64,000 bases of DNA from Lantana camara. Lineage: Eukaryota; Streptophyta; Magnoliopsida; Lamiales; Verbenaceae. The notes under the pieces are model-generated. The model was not told where the DNA came from. It saw only the letters and a program-made list of their open reading frames with translations, and did not search any database. The position numbers and the translations under genes are program-made. The DNA lies in the NCBI GenBank assembly GCA_037501455.1, contig CM074865.1, forward strand, positions 51,354,501-51,418,500, in the 5' to 3' direction. Below, piece after piece: positions 34,591-47,227 of the stretch (positions are counted from its first letter, which is position 1; each line of letters begins with the position of its first letter).

Positions 34591-34657
34591 CTGAACGACC
34601 CAAAATAAACCAAGGAAACAGCTCACGGGGCCTGCTCCTCGTGACCAGGAAGCTGGT
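34591..34657 (-). other. Candidate LTR mini-exon (G2 left LTR)
   Basis: 67 nt between CTTTCTTGCACAG and CAG|GTGAGG on the - strand, same length as in G1. Confidence 0.55.
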
Positions 34658-34880
34658 CTGTGCAAGAAAGACAATTGTCCGTGAAACACGACTCAAAATG
34701 TATCAAATATGACGAACGGCAAAATGCAACGAAACGACGAGAAAATTACAATGCACCATGAAAATATCACGTTTCAACATGTATGCGATCATATAACATA
34801 AATTAGGGGTCAAAGAAATGATTGGAGGATGATGATGAAAAATTAATTTTATGCAGTAGCTTTTGCTCTGCAGTCGCCGT

Positions 34881-35106
34881 GGGAACGGCCGTTCCGGCCT
34901 TCCTTTGAAAATGGGAAGGGCCGTTCCCATGGCCTGAAGAAACGTGCCAGCGTGTTTAAAATATAAAATGCGTTTTGGCCGGGAATGGCCGTTCCGGCTC
35001 ACAGGCCAAAGTGGGAACGGCCGTTCCCAGTCTCGCTGGCCTAAAGTCTCAGCATCATGGGAACGGCCGTTCCAGTTTTGAACTGGGGTTGGGAATGGCC
35101 GTTCCC
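34881..35106. repeat. Palindrome cluster (G2 left LTR)
   Basis: Six GGGAACGGCCGTTCCC-type copies; two have ATGGCC instead of ACGGCC, the change expected from loss of a methylated C. Confidence 0.92.
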
Positions 35107-36049
35107 GAAATACGTGAGCTACTCGAAATGCAGAACAGAACAGAGCAACACGAAGCAACAACCAAAAATCACCAAAAATGAATCAAACTCAAGATGTAAT
35201 GCACATTTTTGATGCAATAGACATGCTAACATGCATATGGATCAACAATAACTCATAAAAACATATAATCCCATGTTAGATCATCAATATTCAATCATTT
35301 GAAACCCATATCAACACTCATGCTCCAAGTCCATTAAACTCAAGATATATGCATCAAACTCAAGCTTAATGACCACAAACATATATCCAACAACCAATAC
35401 ACAATTCACTCAACATATAACAAAGCCCTAGATATCATATATTTACAAGAAAATCAACCAATCTCCATAATTACCTCAATTGGAAGAAATGGAAGAAAAG
35501 ATGATGAAATGATGTTGATGATGCTTGTATGGTCACAAATCCCACAATTATGATGCTTGCAAGATGAAATCTCCTAACTCCAAGGCAAGGGTTTTGATCG
35601 GTTGAAGAAGGGAAGCAAATGGAGCAAGAAATAAATGTTTGTATGTAGAATGAAGGCAAGGTACGTGATATGCTGCTATGAAGAAAGGAAGAGATGGTCA
35701 TTTTGCAATTAAATCCCTCCACTTATTAAGTTATGCAATCAAGTCCAATCTCATAATTAAATGATCAAACGAGTCCAATGCAATTAGATCCCTAGTTCAT
35801 GAAAATGAGCAATTAAGGACATAAAAGAAATAAATCACATTCGGGAAAATAATTCACATTGCAATCACATTCAATAAATCCGAAAAATATGATATGATAT
35901 GAATTTTCAATAAAATGTTAAGAATATAATTTTTATAAAGTGATGTCATGATAGGAAAATGAATTAAATGGTCAATTGATAATTAAATTACAACTCTCAA
36001 ACGCACACGTGTCGTTCATACCCGAATTGCCGAATGCTGGGGCGTTACA

Positions 36050-36064
36050 ATCCTCCCTCCTTAT
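36050..36064 (-). other. Polypurine tract (G2)
   Basis: Reverse of ATAAGGAGGGAGGAT beside the left LTR. Confidence 0.85.
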
Positions 36065-36083
36065 AAGAATCTGGTCCCCAGAT

Positions 36084-38615
36084 TCACTGATCGAAAGGGA
36101 ACAACTCTGGATGGAACCGTCTCATTTTGTCTTCGGTCTCCCACGTGGCTTCTTCGGTCTTATCACTTCTCCAAAGAACCTTAACCCTGGGAATCCTCCG
36201 GTTTCTTAATTCCTGAAACTTCTTATCCAAAATCTTAACCGGTTTCTGAACGAAGGTAAGACTCGGTTCCAATTCCACTTCTTCAACAGGAATGATCTCG
36301 GTCTCATCGGGGTAGTATTTCCTCAGCTGAGACACGTGAAATACGTTATGAATCCCTGTGAGGCTCGGTGGTAGGTCCAATCTGTAAGCAACTTCTCCAA
36401 TTCTTTCCAAAATCTCATAAGGACCTAAATAACGAGGTTTAAGTTTACCTCCTTTCCCAATCCGAGCAAATCCTTTACGTGGAGACGCCTTCAAGAATAC
36501 CCGGTCTCCAACCTCAAACTCGAGATCCCTTCTGCGACGATCGGCGTAGCTCTTCTGTCTGTCCTGAGCTGACTTCATCCGTTGTTTTATTAGTTGGACT
36601 TTCTCAATCATAGCTTCAACGGCCTTGGAAGGTTTCTCCAACTTCTCACCTTTCTTAACACCTTCCTGCTTAGTCCATTTCCATTCTTCCAAGTCAAAGA
36701 ACAATGGAGAACGACACTTCCGCCCATAAAGTAGCTCATACGGTGCCATTCCAATCGAAGCCTGAAAACTATTATTGTACGCAAACTCAATCAAAGGTAG
36801 CTGATCATGCCAAGAAGACTGAAAATCCAAAGAACAAGCTCATAGCAAATCCTCGAGATACCTTATTAATCTCTCGGACTGACCATCCGTCTGAGGATGA
36901 AAAGCTGTACTAAACTGGAGCTTCGTACCCAAAACTTCTTGCAATTCACGCCACAACCTCGAAGTGAACCGTGGATCTCTGTCAGAAACTATACTAATCG
37001 GAATCCCGTGAAGTCTAACGATCTCCCGGTTATAAAGCTCGGCTAGCTTGCGAATCTTATACGACATCCGAACCGGCAGAAAATGTGGAGACTTCGTCAA
37101 ACGGTCCACAATCACCTAAATCCCATCAAATCCACCTTTCAACTTAGGTAATCCGGACACGAAATCCATCGTCACCTGTTCCCACTTCCACTCAGGAATA
37201 GGTAACGACTGAAGAAGACCTCCCGGTTTCTGATGCTCGGCTTTCACTTTCTGACAAGTGAGACAATGCTTCACAAACTCGGCCACATCTTTCTTCAATC
37301 CACGCCACCAATAATATTGCCTTAAATCCTTATACATCTTGTTTCCTCCGGGGTGGATAGAATAAGCCGATCTGTGAGCTTCCTCGAGCAATACCCGTTT
37401 TAACTCTTCGGGTACAACCACTCGGTTCTTGAAACGAAGAAGACCGATTTCATCGAACCCGAATGGACACTCTGGATCAGCTCTTGCCTTAGCTACCAAT
37501 CTCTGAACTTCCAAATCTGTACTCTGAGCCTCAAACAACTTGTGCTTCAACTCTGGCTGGACTGAAATATTAGAAACTCGAGCTTTTAAAACAATTGGTT
37601 CAATTCCACTACTTTCACCCACTTCCAAGCTCGACACACTAGCCTTCCTACTAAGTGCATCGGCGACCACGTTGGCTTTGCCGGGATGGTACTTGATCGT
37701 GCAATCATAATCTTCCAACCTTTCCATCCAACGCCGTTGCCTCATATTCAAATCCTTCTGAGTGAATAAATACTGGAGGCTTTTGTGGTCAGTGAAAATC
37801 TCGAAGGTCACCCCGTACAAATAATGTCTCCACTTTCCAAGTGCAAAGACTACGGCAGCAAGCTCAAGATCATGTGTCGGATAATTCTTCTCATGCTCTT
37901 TTAGCTTTCGGGATGCATAAGCAATCACTTTACCCTTCTGAGTCAACACACATCCCAGGCCTTCCTTAGAAGCATCCGTATAAACAGCATATCCTTCAGA
38001 ACCTTCCGGAAGGGCTAACACTGGAGCAGACACTAACTTCTCCTTCAAGAAAGTGAAACTCTTCTCACAATCTTCATTCCAATCAAATTTCACATTCTTC
38101 TTCGTCAACCGGGTTAAAGGAGCTGCTAACTTGGAGAAATCCTTAACAAACCTCCGGTAATAACCTGCCAATCCCAAGAAACTCCTAATCTCAGAGGCAT
38201 TCCTAGGTTTCTCCCACTTCAGAACCGACTCAATCTTGGAAGGATCGACTTCCAAACCGTTGCCCGAAATCACGTGACCCAAGAATGACACCCTGTCAAT
38301 CCAGAACTCACACTTGCTGAATTTGGCAAACAACTGATGTTCCTTCAAAGTTCTTAATACCAACTGGAGGTGTCTTGCATGCTCCTCGGCAGACTTCGAG
38401 AAAACCAGGATATCATCAATAAAAATGACCACGAACTTATCCAGAAAAGGCCTGAAGATCCTGTGCATCATATCCATAAAAGCTGCTGGGGCATTAGTCA
38501 AACCAAACGGCATCACAACGAACTCATAATGCCCGTACCGAGTGTTAAATCCTGTCTTAGAAATATCCCCTGCTCGGATACGTAGCTGGTAGTAACCCTG
38601 TCTCAAATCCAATTT
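36084..38615 (-). pseudogene. G2 RT, RNase H, integrase, chromodomain
   Basis: Same domain order as G1. Breaks relative to G1: a 17-bp deletion at 38615/38616 that shifts the frame ahead of the [10 protein letters not shown] block; a TGG to TAG stop near 37116 in integrase (after GFDGI); and a CGA to TGA stop near 36838 (after the YLEDLL block). RT FIDD, RNase H blocks, integrase SDRDPRF and QSERLIRY and the chromodomain are otherwise readable. The 65-bp segment missing from G1 is present here. Confidence 0.93.
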
Positions 38616-40647
38616 CCTGAAGTATATCAAACAACTCCTCGATGTGTGGAAGAGGATACTTATTCTTGATCGCCATCCGGTTCAACTCTCTATAGTCTAT
38701 GCACATTCTCAAGGTTCCGTCCTTCTTCTTTACAAACAAAACCGGTGCACCCCAAGGAGAAGAACTCGGTCTGATATACCCAATCTCCAACAACGCATCA
38801 AGTTGAGTCTTCAACTCTTTCAACTCGGCCGGAGCCATACGATACGGAGTCTTGGAGTACGGCTCTGCGTTAGGGTACAAGTCGATCACAAACTCAATTT
38901 CCCGTTCTGGAGGTAAAGAATCCAATTCCTCAGGAAAAACCTCGGGAAATTCCTTCACTACTTCTGTTTCTTCCAGCTTACTCTGATCCTTAGGTTTGTT
39001 AAGAATATAAGCAATGAAACCCGTGGCTCCCTCTCGAACCAACTTATGAGCTTCAGAAAAAGAAACTAGTGGTACAGTCTTGGAACTCCAACCTACTACC
39101 AAATCTGATCCCAACTGAACCTTCTTCGCTCTACAATCAAATGTGGCAGAATGTCTGTACAACCAATCCATGCCCAAGATGGATCCATAGCAAGTCATCG
39201 GCAGCTCAATGAAGTTCGACAAGAAAACTCGGCCCTCGATACTCACCGGAACCTCTCTAAACACCCGATCAGATTCTAAACTACCACCAAACGGAGTACT
39301 AACCACATAACATGCAGAAGAGCGAGTAACAGGCAAAGACAGAGAAACAGATATAGCACTCGAAAGAAAGGAGTGAGTAGCTCCCGGATCAAACAAGGTA
39401 TGTATGTTCGTGCCATGTATGCAAATGGTACCTTCAACTACCGCGGCTGGATCAACATCAGCATCCGGCTGCTCTCCGTCCAAAGCATAAGCACGAGCCC
39501 TGATCAGTGGTCTCTGTGCTCCCGGTGGTGGCATCCTGTTATCCGGACATCCGTCTACCATATGCTCGTCGCTCCCACAAAGTAAACATAAACCCAGACG
39601 CCTCCTGCAGTTATCATAAGTATGCGTCCTCCGACCACAGAAGGTACAAGCAGGCCTCTCGGGTAGTGGTGGTAAAGCTGGAGCAACTGGAGCAACTGGA
39701 GCTCTAATCACTGGTCCTGCGGGTCGAGGCTTCTTCCCTGGGCCCTGTGGAGCTGGTGGTGGAAAAGAATAAACCATCGGCCTCTTGCCTGAAGCAGATC
39801 CCGCTCCTGAACCCTTAAATCCTGGTCCGGCACCTCTGAAACCCGATCCAGTACCTCTAAATCCCGATCCTGATCCTGAGCCCGAACCTGAGCCTGAACG
39901 GTAAAAAGACCGCCTCGCATTCACTGAATCCTCAACCAATATAGCCTTCTTGGTAGCCTTCACCCAGGTGCTCGTGTTGACCGCCTCAATCGCTGCCTGA
40001 ATATCCGGTCTAAGGCCCCGAACAAACTGCATCGCCTTATGGAAATCATCACTCGCTATATTAGGAGCATAGCGGGACAATCTCTCAAACTCGGCGATAT
40101 ACTCTGAAACTGACCGGCTTCCCTGCTTGAGCTCTGTAAATTCCTTCAATCTTCTAGTGCGAGAAGATGGAGGAATAAACTTGTTTCTGAATTCTCTGAC
40201 AAACACTTCCCAATTCACTTCCTCACCTGCTGCCTCTAACACTATCCGGGCACTCTCCCACCAGGAATAGGCCTCACCCTGAATCAAAGAAAGCGTACAA
40301 CGGGCTTTCTCCTGAGACTCACAAGGAATGAGCTCCCAAACCCTCTCGATCTCCCTGAGCCACTGCTCGGCCTGAATATCATTTCCTTTGTAAAATTTGG
40401 GAGGATGTTGGTTCTGAAACTCCCTGAAAACAGCTGAAATCTGGCCTCCAGGCTGTGGTGGTGCAACTGGTGGTGGTGGAGGAACATAATCCCAAACTCT
40501 CTGATCAATAAGACCCACCACTGCGTTCATAAAATCCTGTGGCTGAGCCTGAGGAGGTCGAGGAGGAGGTGGTGATCTCTCCCTGCGGTGATGTCGATGA
40601 TATCGATGTCTAGGAGAACGATCACGGTGATGTCTATCGCGAGCCAT
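38616..40647 (-). pseudogene. G2 gag, protease and start of RT
   Basis: Begins [12 protein letters not shown] with gag domain, Ser/Gly repeats, two zinc knuckles and the [10 protein letters not shown] protease motif as in G1, and continues through the RT block with [13 protein letters not shown] before the frame is lost at the 17-bp deletion. A conserved acceptor-like TTGATTTCAG stands one base before the ATG. Confidence 0.93.
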
Positions 40648-40876
40648 CCTGAAATCAAGTCACTATTGTGCATGTTTGGTTAATAATGCCAATGTGTGCA
40701 AATAAGTCAAGATTGCACATAATTTCAGAAATTTAACAAGTCACCCCAAATTCAAATAAGTCAAGTAGGTTCAAGTATCAAATAACAATGCAAGACTCTC
40801 AAATTGACAATTAGTTCCTATGCCGTGCGACCTAGACTCACGAGACACGACACTAGAGACCCGGTTTTGCAACCGA

Positions 40877-40888
40877 GCTCTAATACCA
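40877..40888 (-). other. Primer binding site (G2), one change
   Basis: Reads TGGTATTAGAGC on the - strand; G1 has TGGTATCAGAGC. The C to T change weakens pairing with initiator tRNA-Met. Confidence 0.88.
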
Positions 40889-40896
40889 CCGTAGGA

Positions 40897-43465
40897 TGTA
40901 GCACCCGGAACGCCAGGCACCACATCCCCCGCACTATAGCTCCAATCCACATATGAAATGGACAATCCATACATGAATCAAAGCTATAGCGAACGGGAGA
41001 CAATAAAATGACTCAAGGCTAGGCGGGTACCCTCAATTTAAAACCAAATAACAAGCAAGACAGAGTATTAAAAGCGGAAGCAATAACATTCATCCGATAT
41101 GTATAGGTACCATATTTATTTATTTACTTATAGGTACCAACATTTACACTATCAATACATTATCATCTTTCAACAATATAGATAACAAGGCGGTATACAA
41201 AATATCCCAAATATCTATACATAACAAAATGTGGGAATGAAGTGTGCTAGACCCAAATTTAAAGACTACTAGACTCTAAATTCCCGCCTAGCACGCCCTG
41301 CAAAACACTGAAAAGTTGAGGTGTCAGTCCAACACAGACTGAGCGAGGGGTATAAATAAATATAAGTGCACATACATGCAAGTTATAACCTCGGGTAACA
41401 ATTTTGGAAAAACAATACGATCTAATAGGTTAAAAGAGATACTATCGCCCGAGATTACAACTATTCCAATTTCAATTCAATCAATTCAATACAATCAATT
41501 CGTGGCCCGGCGAGTGGGGCAATTCTCCAACCTTACACCGACTGTGTACAATCAATCAATCAATTATTAGGTGATTAGGTGATCAAGCAATTCATTAATG
41601 TGCACAATTAGCAGTTTCAATGACACCTTCTTCCTCCGGGTGATGGTGGGATTGCAAGGCCCCACCATCCAATCAATCTGGGCAGAGGGTACATGAATCC
41701 CTAAGCCCGGAACTCCTTCTTCCCCTAATCTCCTAGAGGGTTCAGGGGTCATCCCAACTTGGTGAGGATAGCCCTCGAGTTACCCGTCAGCCCATGCTTT
41801 CCTGGTTGGCTCGAGTCACTACCCTCGGGCCTACAGTGCAATACAATACTCGCCAAAATCAATCAATCAATCAATCAATTCCTTCAATAGTTCGATAAAA
41901 CATTTGAAAACCAATCTCTTTTGAAAACTATAAGTATATAAATAGGTTTTGGCTTAAAACATCACATAGGGTTGTACGGGTCCTATGTATCTAAAATTAA
42001 ACCTCACCTGAACGACCCAAAATAAACCAAGGAAACAGCTCACGGGGCCTGCTCCTCGTCACCAGGAAGCTGGTCTGTGCAAGAAAGACAATTGTCCGTG
42101 AAACACGACTCAAAATGTACCAAATATGACGAACGGTAAAATGCAACGAAACGACGAGAAAATTACAATGCACCATGAAAATATCACGTTTCAACATGTA
42201 TGCGATCATATAACATCAATTAGGGGTCAAAGAAATGATTGGAGGATGATGATGAAAAATTAATTTTATGCAGTAGCTTTTGCTCTGCAGTCGCCGTGGG
42301 AACGGCCGTTCCGGCCTTCCTTTGAAAATGGGAAGGGCCGTTCCCATGGCCTGAAGAAACGCGCCAACGTGTTTAAAATATAAAATGCGTTTTGGCCGGA
42401 ATGGCCGTTCCGGCTCACAGGCCAAAGAGGGAACGGCCGTTCCCAGTCTCGCTGGCCTAAAGTCTCAGCATCATGGGAACGGCCGTTCCAGTTTTGAACT
42501 GGGGTTGGGAATGGCCGTTCCCAAAATACGTGAGCTACTAGAAATGCAGAACAGAACAGAGCAACACGAAGCAACAACCAAAAATCACCAAAAATGAATC
42601 AAACTCAAGATGTAATGCACATTTTTGATGCAATAGACATGCTAACATGCATATGGATCAACAATAACTCATAAAAACATATAATCCCATGTTAGATCAT
42701 CAATATTCAATCATTTGAAACCCATATCAACACTCATGCTCCAAGTCCATAAAACTCAAGATATATGCATCAAACTCAAGCTTAATGACCACAAACATAT
42801 ATCCAACAACCAATACACAATTCACTCAACATATAACAAAGCCCTAGATATCATATATTTACAAGAAAATCAACCAATCTCCATAATTACCTCAATTGGA
42901 AGAAATGGAAGAAAAGATGATGAAATGATGTTGATGATGCTTGTATGGTCACAAATCCCACAATTATGATGCTTGCAAGATGAAATCTCCCAACTCCAAG
43001 GCAAGGGTTTTGATCGGTTGAAGAAGGGAAGCAAATGAAGCAAGAAAGAAATGTTTGTATGTAGAATGAAGGCAAGGTACGTGATATGCTGCTATGAAGA
43101 AAGGAAGAGATGGCCATTTTGCAATTAAATCCCTCCACTTATTAAGTTATGCAATCAAGTCCAATCTCATAATTAAATGATCAAACGAGTCCAATGCAAT
43201 TAGATCCCTAGTTCATGAAAATGAGCAATTAAGGACATAAAAGAAATAAATCACATTCGGGAAAATAATTCACATTGCAATCACGTTCAATAAATCCGAA
43301 AAATATGATATGATATGAATTTTCAATAAAATGTTAAGAATATAATTTTTATAAAGTGATGTCATGATAGGAAAATGAATTAAATGGTCAATTAATAATT
43401 AAATTACAACTCTCAAACGCACACGTGTCGTTCATACCTGAATTGCCGAAAGCTGGGGCGTTACA
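40897..43465 (-). repeat. G2 5' LTR (right)
   Basis: 2569 bp; palindrome cluster at about 42298-42523. Confidence 0.93.
42008..42074 (-). other. Candidate LTR mini-exon (G2 right LTR)
   Basis: 67 nt bounded by CTTGCACAG and CAG|GTGAGG on the - strand. Confidence 0.55.
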
Positions 43466-45594
43466 CTATATAACTAGCAGCACACTAAATATATATATAT
43501 ACAACCTGCATAACTTATAATATATATGTACACCACATCATCACACACGCACCCACAAAACACAATCTTACAATTTCAATTACAACTTACAATTTCACTC
43601 ACGCATACACACAACAGCACGTAGGTACACATGCACAACGCAAAAAATTCACAATTAATAATAAAGATATTATAATTCTTGTATAACCCATTTGAGAAAA
43701 TTACAAAACAAGAGATTCTCAAATAATTCATTTATTACCAGCACATTAATTACCAACATCTAATTTGATTAAGGATCTTATGAATTTTCACATGACATTC
43801 AACACACACTCATGCACAAACACATAAATATGCACCCATTTAATATCACCTTATATTTATATATAGAGATCACCAACACGTATGCATTCACGCACATATC
43901 ACAAAACATGAACTAGTTTGGCAGTAGACTATAGATAAACAAGCTAGACTTCAAACCAATACATCACTAATTAATTAAAACGAGAATTCACTAAGTACTT
44001 AATAAGCAGTTTAATTAAAACTAATTAAATTCAAAACCATATTTATTCAATTAATAACAACGTTCCACTATTAAGTCTTGTTTTGGCTGAATAGATATCC
44101 TAACATTTATAACTTTTTCTCACTATACAACTAACTTACGATGAAACGATTATTTCATATAATAAGATCAGGCAGCCAACTAATTATCAAATCTGCTCAA
44201 ACCGAATGTTTTCATTACTCCATCATTGAATAAACTGAACAATTGCAATTACAGCATTCATGCATATTCATTCACGCACTCAGACACTCCACCAGCCACA
44301 TAGCACAATACACAAATTAACCATATATTCTAAATTAGGTAAATCTCAATTTCGATAACAAAAATAATTACGTACAAACTACTCATTTCAACAACCTGCT
44401 GCTACAAATTGTCTTATAATACCATTCATTTCAATCCAATAGAACACATAACTCCAACTTCAATACTAGACTTCCATTCCAACATAAAACAATTACATAC
44501 TATACATTAACAGATTCATAAGCCTACACTTAGAACTTTGTAACCTAAAACACAAAGTTTTGTACAGAATTTGAAAGGGGAAGAGATGGTTGGTCGTTTA
44601 CCAGAGTAGGGCAAAACGGACCGTTGTTTGTTGGGGCTGACAAGTCTTTGTTGTCGCTGCTTACTTGACTGAGATTAGGGAGAATGATGGCAGCAGATCT
44701 ACGGTGGCGGCAGATGGCGAGACAACTCGGTAGTGGTGAGCTTAATACGGTGGCGTGGAAGGTGGTTGTTGCTGTGCCGCTGCTGGGACTTGGCGATGGT
44801 GGTGAAATGGTGGAATCTAGTGAATGTCTTTCGCCCCTGTTCAAATCTGAGCGAGGGTGGTGGTTCGACGATAGTTGCCTCGTGGTGGTTCGACGGTGGT
44901 TGCCTCGTGGTGGTTGGGTGGTGCCGCGGGTTCAGCCTCCTTTGCAGATTTGGGCAAGAGAGAGGGGTGGAAGGGGCTGCGACGGCACTTGAGAAACTGC
45001 CGTTGTCAGCGAGCGAAGGTGGTCGGCGAATGAAGGTGGCCAATGATGATAGCTAGCGACGGTAGAGGGCTGAGTCGCAGCGGAGCAAAGATCTCGACAG
45101 GAAAACTGCTGCGCTGCTGCACTCTATTGAAGATCGAAAGGGGAAGAAGGGAGAAATGGAAAGCAGTACTAGGGTTTCTCGCTTAAGAAGGGACCAGTTC
45201 TTCTAAAATTACGATTAAGCCCCTCAAGAACTTTGTTGATGCGATTGAGTCCTCCAATCTCCAATAAGATCAATTAAGTCCAATTAACGTTTCCAAAATT
45301 ATAAAAGCACCCCCGGGAGTTTAAATAATGCTTTAGTAAGTCCAAATATGTTCATATATTGACAATTAAGGATAATTAAATAAATTTAAACACATTTGTC
45401 ACATATTTATAATTAATTTATGAAATTAAAACAGGGTTAAACATGAAATTAATACGTAAAACACAATCGGGGTACATTATTCATGAAATTAAATATATAA
45501 TTAAGCACTTTAAAAGTAATTAAACACACAACACTAAGCCTAAGCTCACTCGTGACGTCATACCGAACATGTCATGAAAATACGGGGTGTTACA
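43466..45594 (-). mobile_element. Element E 3' LTR, piece 2
   Basis: Continues E after G2 and ends GGGGTGTTACA. 43500-44540 is AT-rich and featureless. 44680-45060 is GC-richer with TGGTGGTTG-type short repeats; ORFs there on both strands are low-complexity and not convincing genes. I saw no CGGCCG palindrome cluster in this family. Confidence 0.75.
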
Positions 45595-45622
45595 ACCTTC
45601 CCCCCTTCCCCCCCCCCCTAAG
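45595..45622 (-). other. Polypurine tract (E), long G run
   Basis: On the - strand a G/A tract precedes the LTR, with about ten G in a row (C run 45610-45619). Homopolymer length may be unreliable. Confidence 0.7.
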
Positions 45623-46791
45623 AGAACCTGGTCCCCAGGTTCCACTACAGAGTTAAAAGAGCTTCGAGTTTTAGTGCTTCAATTCTTTTCCCGAATTTCC
45701 GTCACACCATAGCCTTGTTGTGAAACTTACTCTCACTGTTAGTATCAGACCTCATCAGGGATTCTCGTTATCATCTAGGTCGGTCTGGGTACTTGACCGT
45801 TACTTGCTTCAAGCTTGTCTGATCGCTTCCATCATACGGATAGCTGCAACTGCACCCAAACCTCGATGTCGCCGTATACATTGTCACTTGCAAACCGTTG
45901 TGAGGCCACGTGTTACCCAACTACAACAGATAAGAGAGAATCTCATCTCTCAGCATGTAAGGGAGAGAACCCCGTCTCTCAGGACACACAATTGAGAGAA
46001 CCCCATCTCTCAAACACATAATTGAGAGAACCCCGTCTCTTAAACACATAATTGAGAGAACCCCATCGCTCGACCTAAATCTGATAGATTCCAACATCTC
46101 CCAAACATTCTAGTTTGAGAAAATCCAGCATTCCTCAAACCCTTAAATTTGAGGGAATCCAACATCCCCTAAATACCTAAGTACGAGAAAATCTAGCATT
46201 TATCACGTACAAAGCTTAGAAAGAATCCAGCATTTTTCTATCACATAAATAGAGAGAATCCTACTTCTCTCTAACACGTAAATAGAGAGAACCTAATATC
46301 TCTCTTGCACATAAATCCACTAATCAGCACTCATACGTACACACATCAGAATGACACTTAATGAGAAAGTATGCGATGCATTTTTAATATACCTTACACA
46401 ACTGATATCGGTGTCCCTTAGCATAGATTCGACACCTATGCTTCACTCAAGGGGGATATCGTGATGACATCCCTCTAAAATAGAGTAACAATATGTATAT
46501 ATGTGTATGATAGGTTAATGAGCAATTAAGAAAGTTTTAAACACATAGGTGCAAATCGTCCACGTAAATATGTAATCAATTCAATTCAGGAAGAGTTCAC
46601 AACAAGCAGAAAATTTGGTTTCCAAATACTAATCAGGTAGTCACGTTGTCACAATCAAAACAACAACGATCATCACACACATCAAGCAAAATAAGATAAG
46701 GATACTTAAGCGATGCATGTATGCAAATGCCATGAATGTTAATACCTCAATGTTCGGGTTCATCTTGATCTCCAATTTGAAGTCGTTGATC
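45623..46791 (-). other. E internal region without pol
   Basis: Between gag and the polypurine tract, where protease, RT and integrase would be expected, there is no pol sequence that I recognise. It holds a tandem hairpin array (45931-46306); flanks are AT-rich. Confidence 0.65.
45931..46306. repeat. Tandem hairpin array, ~30-bp period, changing stems
   Basis: About 12 units. Clear stems: TTGAGAGA/TCTCTCAA (45992-46013), TTGAGAGA/TCTCTTAA (46022-46043), GTTTGAG/CTCAAAC (46113-46140), GTACG/CGTAC (46191-46210), TAGAAA/TTTCTA (46217-46240), TAGAGAGAA/TTCTCTCTA (46250-46273) and AGAGAGA/TCTCTCT (46284-46305). Loops resemble one another (ACCCCA/G or ATCCAGCAT). Units at 46052 and 46081 pair poorly. 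Confidence 0.85.
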
Positions 46792-47227
46792 TCATATTTG
46801 TTGTTTATTAGCTCTCGATTGATCACAATCCAAAACCTTGTGCTCCTTTGACCAGCAAGCATAGCACCTCTTCAGTCCATCCCGATACGCGTCATAAGCA
46901 TGGTTGGTTCCTCCACAATGGGTACATGGTTCGATTTCTTTCTTCGGCTTTGGAGGGTTCCTGGTCTTATGCTTCTTTCCACGAATCTTCTTGGTTCGAG
47001 CTCTCTGATGATAGGATCTTCCTCTCACATATAAATTCGAGCAAAAACCCGGCTCAAGTCTAGGCTCCGACACATCTTCTTCCTTACTTTTTGTCAACCA
47101 CCTATTTTCCACTCGTAAGGCTACCTTTGTAGCTTTATCCCAGGTGCTTGTATCCTCTGCAATCAAAGCTTCCTTGAATTCATTTTGGAGGCCTTTCATG
47201 AAGTATCTAGCCTTCACCCGATCTTTA
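46792..47227 (-). pseudogene. E gag C-terminal part, cut by L
   Basis: Reads KARYFMKGLQNEFKEAL ... DTSTWDKATKVALRVE, matching the late gag domain of G1 ([15 protein letters not shown] ... [16 protein letters not shown]), then a basic stretch and two zinc knuckles. The first knuckle has Tyr where G1 has its last Cys (HAYDAY against HTYDNC); the second is intact (CYACWSKEH...C). It ends at a stop with no protease after it. The N-terminal part is separated by insertion of L at 47228 and lies beyond the window. Confidence 0.85.

Larger units (their letters stand above)
33480..36049 (-). repeat. G2 3' LTR (left)
   Basis: 2570 bp. Six palindromes at 34881-34895, 34913-34928, 34981-34995, 35013-35028, 35059-35073 and 35091-35106 match the G1 cluster in order. 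The terminal stem is CTATAGCT / AGCTATAG where G1 has CTACAGCT / AGCTGTAG. Confidence 0.93.
33480..43465 (-). mobile_element. Ty3/gypsy chromovirus G2, same family as G1
   Basis: Full length, inserted in E's LTR with a perfect CTATA duplication (33475-33479, 43466-43470). LTRs are 33480-36049 and 40897-43465. By eye they differ at about 30 or more sites (near 1.3%) plus one 1-bp indel, so G2 is older than G1. Proteins match G1 closely. It has a 17-bp deletion in RT and two nonsense transitions, so it is inactive. Confidence 0.94.

Noticed and set aside
44680..45060. Overlapping ORFs of about 100 codons on both strands as a captured host gene
   Set aside because: Products are low-complexity and Pro/His/Thr- or Trp/Val/Gly-rich, the DNA is made of TGGTGGTTG-type repeats, no domain is visible, and the stretch lies within an LTR.
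45610..45619. Long C run as a special motif
   Set aside because: It is the G-rich polypurine tract in reverse, and homopolymer length is prone to sequencing error.
45931..46306. CRISPR-like array
   Set aside because: Plant nuclear context; units are contiguous ~30-bp repeats with no constant repeat and unique spacers, and no cas genes. It is better described as a hairpin minisatellite.
46792..47227. Host CCHC zinc-finger gene
   Set aside because: The upstream block matches the gag domain of G1 and the position next to a gypsy LTR explains it as gag.
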